Assembly (NCBI GenBank): GCA_947649215.1
Contig: CANSQW010000037.1
Coordinates: 1 to 8,714, forward strand
Source: an uncultured bacterium
Lineage (GTDB): Bacteria; Actinomycetota; Coriobacteriia; Coriobacteriales; Eggerthellaceae
Direction of reading: 5' to 3'
Length of the DNA stretch: 8,714 bases
In this document: piece by piece, positions 1 through 5,778 of the stretch
Layout: each line of letters begins with the position of its first letter
How positions within the stretch are numbered: the first letter of the stretch is position 1
Made by a program: the position numbers and the translations under genes
The notes under the pieces: generated by a model
What the model saw: the letters and a program-made list of their open reading frames with translations, nothing else
Databases searched by the model: none
What the model was told of the DNA's origin: nothing

Positions 1-47
1 CTACACTAGATCGCTCGTCGGCAGCGTCAGATGTGTATAAGAGACAG
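1..47 (+). other. Illumina P5 / i5 index / Nextera adapter remnant (artefact)
   Basis: These bases are synthetic. Bases 1-6 match the 3' end of the Illumina P5 oligo, bases 7-14 (tagatcgc) match the standard N501/S501 i5 index, and bases 15-47 match the Nextera read-1 transposase adapter, ending in the mosaic-end sequence (29-47). Genomic sequence starts at about base 48. Translating through the adapter gives the well-known false N-terminus MCIRDS in the menD frame, MYKRQ in another frame, and a false C-terminus LIHI on the minus strand. None of these residues belongs to a real protein. Confidence 0.98.
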
Positions 48-1347
48 CCTCAACTTCCCGCTGGACGAGCCGCTCAAGCCGGACTTCTCGGTGGAGGGGC
101 TCTTCGGGGACGGCGCGAGCTCGCTGGACGAGGCGCTTGGCACGGCCGTCGGGCCGCTGACGGGCGCGTGGGCGGTGCCCGACGCGGCGGCGCTGCGCGC
201 GGTGGAGGCGCTCATCGCCCAGGGCGGCGTGGCTGTGCTGGCGGGCGAGGGCACCTGCGAGACGCTTGCCGAGGCGCGCGAGGTGGCCGCCTGGGCCGCG
301 CGCTGGGAGCTGCCGCTTCTGGCCGACCCGCTCTCCGGCCTGCGCGCGGTGGACGCGCCCTGCGTCATCGATAGCTATGACAACCTCTTCGCGCGAGACG
401 ACTGTCCGCTGCCGCGCGCCATCATCCGCTTCGGGCGCTGGCCGCTCTCGAAGCGCGCGTTCAACGGGCTGGCGGCCGCGCGTCCCCTCCAGGTGGTGGT
501 GGACGCTTGCGAGACCCGCGACTTCAACCTGATGACGGACCTCTACGTGCCCTGCGCCCCCCTCGACCTCGTGCGCGCCATGGCGGCTCCCGCCGCCGGT
601 GAGCCGGCACTCTCAGCGGCCGCCCCGGCCGCGACGGCTCCCGCTCCCGGCGACGCCCAGGCTGCGTACCTGGCGCGGTGGACGGCGCTCAACGACGCGG
701 AGCGCGCCCGCATCACCGCGGCGCGCGAGGCGGGCGACGAGTTCGAGGGCGCCTACCTGAGCGCGCTGCTCGCGCGCGTGCCCGTCGGCTCGCTCCTGTT
801 CTCGGCCAACTCGCTCTCCGTCCGCGCGCTCGACACGTTCTTGCTCAAGCCGGAGGCGGGTGCGGGCGACCGCCCGATGGCGGTGCTCGCCAACCGCGGG
901 CAGAACGGCATCGACGGCGTCACGTCGACGGCCATCGGAGCGGCATGGGCCTTCCCGCAGGCGACGTTCGTGACGGGGGATCTGACGTTTCTGCATGATC
1001 TGAACGCGCTTCACCTCCAGCGCGAGCTGCTGCATGCGGCGCCGCGCCCGGATGGCACGGTGCCTTCGCTCACCATCGTGCTGCTCAACAACAACGGCGG
1101 GGGGCTGTTCGACATGTTGCCGCAGCAGTCGGAGGAACCGTACTTCGAGCGGCTGTTCCTCGTGCCGCATGACGCCCGCTTCGGTCATGCGGCCGAAGCC
1201 TTCGCGGTGCCCTACCGGGCCGTGAGCCGCGTGGCGGACATGGTGGCCGCCTACGACGAGCTGTCCGGCACCCCGGGCCTCAGCCTCATCGAGGTGACCG
1301 TCCCGCTGGCGGGCGTGAAGTCCCGCTACGCCCCCTACCAAGGATAA
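48..1347 (+). CDS. menD: MenD, 2-succinyl-5-enolpyruvyl-6-hydroxy-3-cyclohexene-1-carboxylate synthase, 5'-truncated
   Basis: MenD is a cytoplasmic, thiamine-diphosphate-dependent enzyme of menaquinone synthesis. It joins isochorismate and 2-oxoglutarate, with loss of CO2, to form SEPHCHC. About 432 codons remain, ending in TAA. Comparison with the usual 550-600 residues suggests that roughly the first 150-190 residues (most of the N-terminal Pyr domain) are missing, because the assembly stops at the adapter. Family signatures are clear: LNFPLDEPLKP just after the break, then NRGQNGIDGVTSTAIGAA at about 892-945, GDLTFLHDLNAL at about 976-1011, and the cofactor/Mg-binding LNNNGGGLFDMLPQ at about 1084-1125. 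The middle domain contains a low-complexity Ala/Pro linker (about 585-655). The gene runs toward the minus-strand amidohydrolase, so transcription converges over 1348-1527. The true start lies outside the window; the ATG at 31 is in the adapter. Confidence 0.95.
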
Positions 1348-1383
1348 GCAAGGAGGGGCAGAGGGCGCAGCGGGCGGTTGAGA

Positions 1384-1406
1384 GGGGGTCGCGATGATCG
1401 CCCCCC
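1384..1406. other. GC hairpin downstream of menD
   Basis: A run of five G (1384-1388) and then GCG (1391-1393) can pair with CGC (1399-1401) and five C (1402-1406), with a TC bulge and the loop ATGAT. It lies 37 nt after the menD stop. No T-run follows, so it is at most a weak or factor-assisted 3'-end structure. Confidence 0.3.
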
Positions 1407-1450
1407 GCCCCGTCGGCGCGGAGCGATTCTGCCGCGCTGGTGGGACCTTG

Positions 1451-1483
1451 CTCGCGGAGCCCGATGAGCGCGGGCTCCGCGAG
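1451..1483. terminator. Perfect 13-bp hairpin between convergent genes
   Basis: The arms 1451-1463 (CTCGCGGAGCCCG) and 1471-1483 (CGGGCTCCGCGAG) are perfectly complementary around a 7-nt loop. The hairpin lies between the menD stop (1347) and the amidohydrolase stop (1528) and is symmetric enough to act on both transcripts. It lacks a U-tract on either side, which is common for actinobacterial end structures but makes a terminator call tentative. A second, weaker stem (GCTGCC 1492-1497 with GGCAGC 1511-1516) lies closer to the amidohydrolase stop. Confidence 0.5.
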
Positions 1484-1527
1484 CGGCCGCAGCTGCCAGG
1501 CCGTGCGCCCGGCAGCCGGGTTATCGT

Positions 1528-3198
1528 CTAGCGCTCGAAGACGACCTTGCCGCCGAGGATGGTCTTGGCCACCTGGGTGGTGCGGTAGTTCTCCACGTCG
1601 CCGATGATGAAGTCGTCGTCGAACAGGCACATATCGGCGAAGTTGCCCACCTCGACGGAGCCCATCTTATCGTCGTCATGGCTGAAGAATGCGGCGTTCT
1701 TCGTGTACATGATGAGGGCCTGGATGGGCGTGACCTTGGACTCGTCGCCCTTGGAGAGGATCTTGCCGGTCGTCTCGTCCAGGCGCGTGATGGCGTAGTA
1801 CATGCCGAGCATCGGGTCGGGCGTGACCACCGGGCTGTCGGAGCTGCCGCCGGCGAGGATGCCCTCGCGGAACATGAGGCCCGGCGACTGGAAGCGCTCG
1901 GCCTGCTCGGGCCAGAACAGCGGCTCCTCGCCCATCTGGGCGACGATGGTCGGCTGCAGGCACACGCCCACGCCCAGCTCGCGCATGATGGGCCACTGAT
2001 CCTCGTAGGGCAGCTGGTAGTGGATGAGGTAGTGGCGCAGCTCCTTGACCGGGCGGATCTTGTTGGCCTCCTGGAAGGCATGGAGCGCACGGTCCTCGCT
2101 GGCGTCGCCGATGGTGTGGATGCCGAACTGCCAGCCCAGCTCCGTGGCCTTGCACACCAGGGCGTCGATCTCCTCCTGGCTGTAGATGGTGTCGCCGTAG
2201 AAGCCGGGGTGCTGGCGGTACTCGCGGCGGCTCATGGCGGCCGTCTCCGCGGCGGTGATGCCGTCGAGGGTGACCTTGCAGCCGTTGAGCTTGAGCATCT
2301 CGTCGCCGAAGCCGGTGACGCAGTCCATCTCGTCCAGGCGGCGCAGGTTGTCCTCGAAGGAGCCGAACTGCGGATCCAGGTAGAACATGAGGTTGGCGCG
2401 GTAGCTCAGGCGCTTCTGGCGGTGCGCCTCGTTGTACATGTGCATCTGCTTGTAGTTGAGGTTGGCGTCGATGACGCTCGTGATACCGAAGGCGTTGAGC
2501 TTCTGGCCGATGAGCTCGATGGACTCGAGATGCTGATCGTCGGTGAGGGCGGGCTTGGTCTTAAGCATGGGCTGCAGCGCGCCGTTCTCGATCAGCATGC
2601 CGTTGAGCTCGCCGTCCTCGTAGTGGCCGATCTCGGCGCCTTCGGGCTGCGGGGTGTCCTTGGTGTAGCCGCAGGCCTCAAGGGCGAGCGAGTTGGCGGC
2701 GATGCTGTGCACGGTCATGTGCAGCAGGAACACGGGGTTGTTCGGCGCCACGGCGTCCAGGTCGCGGCGGGTGATGAGCTCCTGGCTGTCCTCCCAGATG
2801 AGCTCGTTCCAGCCGTCGCCTTCGATCCACTCGCCGGGCTGGGCCTGGGCGGCCTTCTCGGCCACGGCGTCCAGGATGGCCTGGCGGCTCTTGACGCCCA
2901 TGAGGTCGAGGTTCAGCAGGTTCTCGCCGCTCCACTTCGCGTGCATGTGGCACTCCACGAAGCCGGGCGTGAGGATCTGGCCCGTCGCGTCGATGACCTT
3001 GGTGTGCTCGCCGATGAAGGACTCGACGTCGGCGGCCGTGCCCACGGCGATGATCTTGCCGTCCTTGGCGGCCACGCCGCCGTCCTCGATGATGGGGAAG
3101 TCGGTCTTGCCGGCCTTGACCTCGTCGCAGGTGATGGCGACGGTGTAGACCTTCGGATGCTGGATGACCAGGTCGGCCTCGGGGTACCACGTGCTCAT
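1528..3198 (-). CDS. YtcJ-like metal-dependent amidohydrolase (Amidohydro_3 type)
   Basis: A 556-residue cytoplasmic hydrolase of the amidohydrolase superfamily, YtcJ/COG1574 branch. These enzymes cleave C-N or related bonds in small molecules with a metal centre in a TIM barrel. Visible features in order: an N-terminal beta-sandwich strand set (DGKIIAVG, residues 46-53); the metal-binding HxH at H84 and H86 in TPGFVECHMH; a probable carboxylated lysine K308 in NGCKVTLDG; metal histidines H361 (GIHTIGD) and H393 (LIHYQ); and catalytic D454 in GGSSDSPV. The C-terminus (VGNFADMCLFDDD) completes the sandwich. There is no signal peptide or membrane segment. The start at 3198 is chosen because AGGAGA lies 6 nt upstream; the frame stays open to 3432, but that extension is Arg/Pro/Ser-rich and overlaps the operator region. 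The stop is TAG. The gene is divergent from the membrane protein at 3557. The substrate cannot be deduced, since this family includes enzymes of unrelated specificities. Confidence 0.92.
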   Translation of the reverse strand: MSTWYPEADLVIQHPKVYTVAITCDEVKAGKTDFPIIEDGGVAAKDGKIIAVGTAADVESFIGEHTKVIDATGQILTPGFVECHMHAKWSGENLLNLDLMGVKSRQAILDAVAEKAAQAQPGEWIEGDGWNELIWEDSQELITRRDLDAVAPNNPVFLLHMTVHSIAANSLALEACGYTKDTPQPEGAEIGHYEDGELNGMLIENGALQPMLKTKPALTDDQHLESIELIGQKLNAFGITSVIDANLNYKQMHMYNEAHRQKRLSYRANLMFYLDPQFGSFEDNLRRLDEMDCVTGFGDEMLKLNGCKVTLDGITAAETAAMSRREYRQHPGFYGDTIYSQEEIDALVCKATELGWQFGIHTIGDASEDRALHAFQEANKIRPVKELRHYLIHYQLPYEDQWPIMRELGVGVCLQPTIVAQMGEEPLFWPEQAERFQSPGLMFREGILAGGSSDSPVVTPDPMLGMYYAITRLDETTGKILSKGDESKVTPIQALIMYTKNAAFFSHDDDKMGSVEVGNFADMCLFDDDFIIGDVENYRTTQVAKTILGGKVVFER

Positions 3199-3342
3199 AG
3201 ATGCTCTCCTTTTCCGTTGCATGATGGGCGCGGAAGAGAGAAGAGCGCGGCCGTCGCGGTGCGACTGTGGTCGCGGCCTGCGGCGGCGTAGCGGCTGTAT
3301 GCGTATCATCCCGCCCACCACGCTACTCCTCGGCTTCGCTCC

Positions 3343-3400
3343 CCGGTATCGGCCGGATGGGGGATATTCGGCCGAGGATCGTCCTTTCGGCCGATACCGG
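3343..3400. promoter_or_regulatory. Operator-like array: 13-bp inverted repeat with three CGGCCG boxes
   Basis: The outer arms 3343-3355 (CCGGTATCGGCCG) and 3388-3400 (CGGCCGATACCGG) are perfect inverted copies separated by 32 bp. Each arm contains a CGGCCG box (3350-3355 and 3388-3393), and a third box with TCGGCCGA context lies exactly midway (3369-3374). The box spacing is 19 bp both times. The array lies 145 bp upstream of the amidohydrolase start and 156 bp upstream of the membrane-protein start, as expected for a shared operator of a divergent pair. A regulator dimer or tetramer, possibly one of the two LuxR-type proteins nearby, could bind here. I see no convincing -35/-10 pair for either gene. 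Confidence 0.6.
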
Positions 3401-3465
3401 CAGGCTGAGGCCGTGGAGTACGATGACGGCATCCAAACCTTCCTCGGAACACATCATAGGGCAGC

Positions 3466-3514
3466 CCGCGAGGGGCGGCGAGGCCTCTATGCCGCCGTGC
3501 CGCGAGGGGCCTCG
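3466..3514 (+). repeat. Direct repeat and hairpin in the leader of the membrane-protein gene
   Basis: The 11-mer CCGCGAGGGGC occurs at 3466-3476 and again at 3500-3510. Overlapping it, CGAGGCC (3479-3485) can pair with GGCCTCG (3508-3514) around a 22-nt loop, ending 42 nt before the start codon at 3557. These may be leader structure or a second binding site, or chance in GC-rich DNA. The rest of the 3199-3556 intergenic region, apart from the operator array at 3343-3400, shows only a short GCGAC-TGTG-GTCGC hairpin near 3260-3275. Confidence 0.3.
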
Positions 3515-3556
3515 ACGAGCGCTGCCGCCATCAAGAGCAAGAGAGAAGGTGTCACC

Positions 3557-4795
3557 ATGGAAAACACGTTCCTCGACGAGGACATGGACAAGGCCGTGTA
3601 CGAGCCCGAGACGGGGGAGGCGGTCGCGCAGCCCGTGTCCCGCCGCGAGATCATGCCGGCGTTCGTCGGCACGGTGGTCTTTGCCATCGCCCTGTACGCG
3701 ATCATGAGCTACGTGCAGCCGTTCCTCATGGGCAACGACTTCATCTACGACTTCGGTGCCATGATGGCCGGCTGCATGGAGGGCAACCCCCTCTACTACG
3801 TGGCCTGGTTCTTCGCCGACCTGACTGAGGGCTCGTTCATCGCGTCGCTGCCGGCTTCCGTCGGCATGATCATCATGGGCTTCGTAGCCGCCGCCCTCGA
3901 GCGTCGTCGCTCGCCCTGGGCCGGTACCGGCGTGGCGGGCAACGGGAGCATCTTCACCGTGATGTTCGTCACCACGTGCCTGTCGCTCATCCTGGGCCAG
4001 GTGCTCTACGACGGCCTGTTCGCCAGCGGATGGATCCCCACCTTCGCCACCGTGCTCACGGTGCAGGTGTTCGTGATCTTCTACGGCCCTGATCTGAAGA
4101 AGGTGGCCACGTCGCTCATCGTGGGCACTGTCGTCACGTGCCCGGTGTGCTTCGTGCTGCTCTACGGCATCGTGTCGCCGCTGGGGCTGCCGCTGTTCAT
4201 CGCCGTGTCCGTGGGCGTGGCCATCGTCGTGCCGGTGTGTTCGCTGCTGTTCCGCCTGATGCCGTGGATGACCATCCCGGCCCCGGCCGAGGGCGCCAAC
4301 CCCACCGACCAGCCCAAGGGCCGCTTCTTCGTGGGCCAGGTGCTCGGCGACATCGGCCAGCTGACCATCTGGGGCAGCACGTGGGCGACCGTCGGCATGT
4401 ACGTGGGCGCCATCATCTCCTGGGTGATGAACCCGATGCACCCCGCCTACGGCTCGGGCAACCTTCCGCTGCTCATCATGGTGCAGCTGGTGACGGGCGC
4501 GCTGGCCATCCTCATCTGGTATCCCAAATGGAAGAAGACGGGCATGGCGTTCACGTTCGCGGGCATCGTGTTCGCGTCCGCCATCGTGAGCACCTATCCG
4601 CCGAGCTGGGCCATCGTCATCCCCACCATCCTCATCGGCGCGGTGGTGTTCGCGCCGCTGGTGGAGTGGGTGTTCAAGGTGTTCCGCTTCAAGGGCACCT
4701 ACCACCCCATCTGCCTCATTCAGCTGGCCATCTTCACGGTGTGCACCGCCTGGTCGTTCGCCGTCATGTACCTGATCATGCCGCTTCTGGGCTAG
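3557..4795 (+). CDS. Multi-pass integral membrane protein, putative transporter of unknown family
   Basis: I do not recognise the family. The 412-residue product has a charged, acidic cytoplasmic N-terminus (residues 1-33) and about ten or eleven hydrophobic segments, at roughly 34-54, 93-113, 130-152, 160-177, 183-203, 209-233, 271-290, 302-321, 329-345, 350-375 and 384-408. A hydrophilic loop (about 236-265, PAPAEGANPTDQPKGR) separates two halves, and Gly/Pro-rich membrane stretches such as GDIGQLTIWGSTWATVG (264-280) are typical of substrate-conducting proteins. There is no nucleotide-binding or enzyme motif. The start at 3557 has GAAGG 7 nt upstream; the frame stays open further upstream, but that part runs through the operator array. 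The stop is TAG, followed by an intrinsic terminator. Being divergent from the amidohydrolase with a shared upstream region suggests uptake of that enzyme's substrate or export of its product. This role is inference from context. Confidence 0.85.
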   Translation: MENTFLDEDMDKAVYEPETGEAVAQPVSRREIMPAFVGTVVFAIALYAIMSYVQPFLMGNDFIYDFGAMMAGCMEGNPLYYVAWFFADLTEGSFIASLPASVGMIIMGFVAAALERRRSPWAGTGVAGNGSIFTVMFVTTCLSLILGQVLYDGLFASGWIPTFATVLTVQVFVIFYGPDLKKVATSLIVGTVVTCPVCFVLLYGIVSPLGLPLFIAVSVGVAIVVPVCSLLFRLMPWMTIPAPAEGANPTDQPKGRFFVGQVLGDIGQLTIWGSTWATVGMYVGAIISWVMNPMHPAYGSGNLPLLIMVQLVTGALAILIWYPKWKKTGMAFTFAGIVFASAIVSTYPPSWAIVIPTILIGAVVFAPLVEWVFKVFRFKGTYHPICLIQLAIFTVCTAWSFAVMYLIMPLLG

Positions 4796-4810
4796 GAGAA
4801 GCGCAAGGGA

Positions 4811-4845
4811 AGGCGCCTCGGCCGTGGGGTCGGGGCGCCTTTTGT
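4811..4845 (+). terminator. Rho-independent terminator after the membrane-protein gene
   Basis: The arms 4811-4823 (AGGCGCCTCGGCC) and 4828-4840 (GGTCGGGGCGCCT) form a 13-bp stem with two G-U wobbles and a 4-nt loop, followed by a T-rich tail (TTTTGTCT from 4840). It begins 15 nt after the TAG and closes the transcript as a single gene. Confidence 0.88.
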
Positions 4846-4919
4846 CTGCCTGGCTGCGCATGGTCGGGCGCCCTCCCTTGCCGAAGGCGCGTCTGGGGAC
4901 GGGCGTCGGGAGGGTTGGC

Positions 4920-4977
4920 GCGCCTGCTGGGGGGGGAATGCCCCCGGAGGTGTCCTGCGTGCTTCCCTAGCAGGCGC
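4920..4977 (-). terminator. Nested inverted repeats across the 3' end of the small LuxR gene
   Basis: The arms GCGCCTGCT (4920-4928) and AGCAGGCGC (4969-4977) are perfect inverted copies; the second arm overlaps the TAG stop of the minus-strand gene at 4967. Inside them, a G-run (4929-4936) and CCCCC (4941-4945) form a further stem around a 4-nt loop. No T-run follows on the minus strand, so this is a possible 3'-end structure rather than a classic terminator. The remaining spacer, 4846-4919, contains only GC-rich sequence with a CCCTCCC/GGGAGGG pair. Confidence 0.35.
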
Positions 4978-5368
4978 CGTGGAGAAGCGCCACGAGGGCC
5001 GTGCGATTGCGGACGTGGGCTTTCGCGTAGATGTTCTGGAGGTGCGTCTTGACCGTGGAGCGGCTGATGTAGAGGCTCAGCGCTATCTGGTCGTTGGTGA
5101 ATCCCTCGGCGATGAGGGCCGCCACGTCGCGCTCCCGCGCCGTGAGGCAGGCGAGGACGCCGGCGGCGTAGCCGGCGGAGGCGCCCTGCTGCGAGGTGGC
5201 GCCGGCTTGGGTGGCCGGGCTGGCCGGCTCGAGCAGCGGGATGACGCGGACGGTGAAGGAGCAGGCGTCGACGGGGTCGTCCTCAACCTGCATGCGGAAG
5301 CGCTGACCCTGGGCGTTGGTGAAGTCCAGGTAGCGGTCGGTTCCTCGGGCGGGAGTCGGGGTGGTCAT
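4967..5368 (-). CDS. Small soluble LuxR-family DNA-binding regulator
   Basis: A 133-residue protein with a C-terminal LuxR/FixJ-type helix-turn-helix at about residues 75-130. The scaffold TARERDVAALIAEG is followed by NDQIALSLYIS and the recognition helix SRSTVKTHLQNIYAKAHV, matching the family pattern closely. The first 48 residues (RYLDFTNAQGQRFRMQVEDD...FTVRVIP) look like a few beta strands, and residues 49-70 are a flexible Ala/Gln/Gly linker. No receiver, PAS, autoinducer-binding or membrane domain is present, so this is nearly a bare DNA-binding module; typical LuxR regulators exceed 200 residues. The start at 5368 has GGGAGG 11 nt upstream, a rather long spacing, and no in-frame alternative has better support. 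The stop is TAG. It is divergent from the large LuxR gene, across a 410-bp spacer. A role in controlling either that gene or the hydrolase/permease pair is inference. Confidence 0.82.
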   Translation of the reverse strand: MTTPTPARGTDRYLDFTNAQGQRFRMQVEDDPVDACSFTVRVIPLLEPASPATQAGATSQQGASAGYAAGVLACLTARERDVAALIAEGFTNDQIALSLYISRSTVKTHLQNIYAKAHVRNRTALVALLHGAC

Positions 5369-5379
5369 GACGGGTGACG

Positions 5380-5430
5380 CCTCCCTTCGGAATGGGTGCT
5401 CCCCCTCCGGGAGCGACCCGAAGGGGGAGC
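5380..5430 (-). promoter_or_regulatory. Competing hairpins in the leader of the small LuxR gene
   Basis: Read in minus-strand RNA, segment A (5430-5417) can form a 14-bp stem with one mismatch with segment B (5411-5398), leaving a 5-nt loop. A also contains CCCTTCGG (5425-5418), which is perfectly complementary to segment C, CCGAAGGG (5390-5383). Segment C overlaps the ribosome-binding site GGGAGG (5385-5380). A-B pairing would leave the ribosome site free and A-C pairing would cover it, so the two are mutually exclusive. This could be a translational switch; a DNA operator is the alternative reading. Neither stem has a following U-run. Confidence 0.4.
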
Positions 5431-5676
5431 GGGGATGATGCGCAGCCTTCGCTCTTCACGCGAGATTGCGGTAGATCTGATGCGTCCAGGCCCCGCTTCC
5501 CCCTCCTCACCTCCTTGCGCTTATCCTTCCTCGGAATGCCGAGCCGGGCGCATGTGCTGACTCCACTATGGGCGCTGAGCGTGGCCGGCGCCATCCTTCA
5601 CCCGAGGTGGTTTGAGTTCGAAAGTCCATCTCACCCCATCGGGATGAGGGGTTTTGCCGGCGTTTTCGGCGCTGTT

Positions 5677-5733
5677 TGCTATACTCGGTTCCAGCACGAG
5701 GGATCACGCGGCTGGCTGGGGGCCGGCGGCGTG
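5677..5733 (+). promoter_or_regulatory. Extended -10 promoter and structured leader of the large LuxR gene
   Basis: TGC followed by TATACT (5677-5685) is a strong extended -10 element, which explains the lack of a good -35 box at 17 bp; TTGCCG at 5654-5659 is 20 bp away. Transcription would begin near 5692, giving a leader of about 87 nt. The leader contains a stable hairpin with outer arms CACGC (5705-5709) and GCGTG (5729-5733). The promoter supports 5779 as the real start, since the longer open frame would begin upstream of it. The rest of the 5369-5778 intergenic region holds no gene that I can support. Confidence 0.65.
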
Positions 5734-5778
5734 AGGTTGCACGCTTTGCTCGAAGACCCGACGAGTAAGGTGGATGAT

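Noticed and set aside
31..48. ATG at 31 as the start of menD
   Set aside because: It lies inside the Nextera adapter; the resulting MCIRDS peptide is synthetic.
1394..1531. 45-codon plus-strand ORF after menD
   Set aside because: Weak ribosome site, Arg/Pro/Gly-rich product, runs through the hairpin at 1451-1483 and into the amidohydrolase stop.
1678..3291. Long plus-strand open frame opposite the amidohydrolase
   Set aside because: A GC-rich shadow frame: Val/Leu/Ala/Gly-rich translation with no domain, antisense to a clear gene.
3199..3432. N-terminal extension of the amidohydrolase to 634 residues
   Set aside because: The added part is Arg/Pro/Ser-rich, lacks a family match, crosses the operator array, and the ATG at 3198 has a well-placed ribosome site.
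3164..3556. N-terminal extension of the membrane protein to 543 residues
   Set aside because: The extension overlaps the amidohydrolase start and the operator array and has low-complexity composition; GAAGG precedes the ATG at 3557.
5610..5640. Possible tRNA T-arm (gagttcgaaagtcc)
   Set aside because: No matching acceptor, D or anticodon arms could be placed around it.
5374..5778. N-terminal extension of the large LuxR regulator to 628 residues
   Set aside because: It crosses the extended -10 promoter and leader. The 493-residue form matches the family length and has its own ribosome site.
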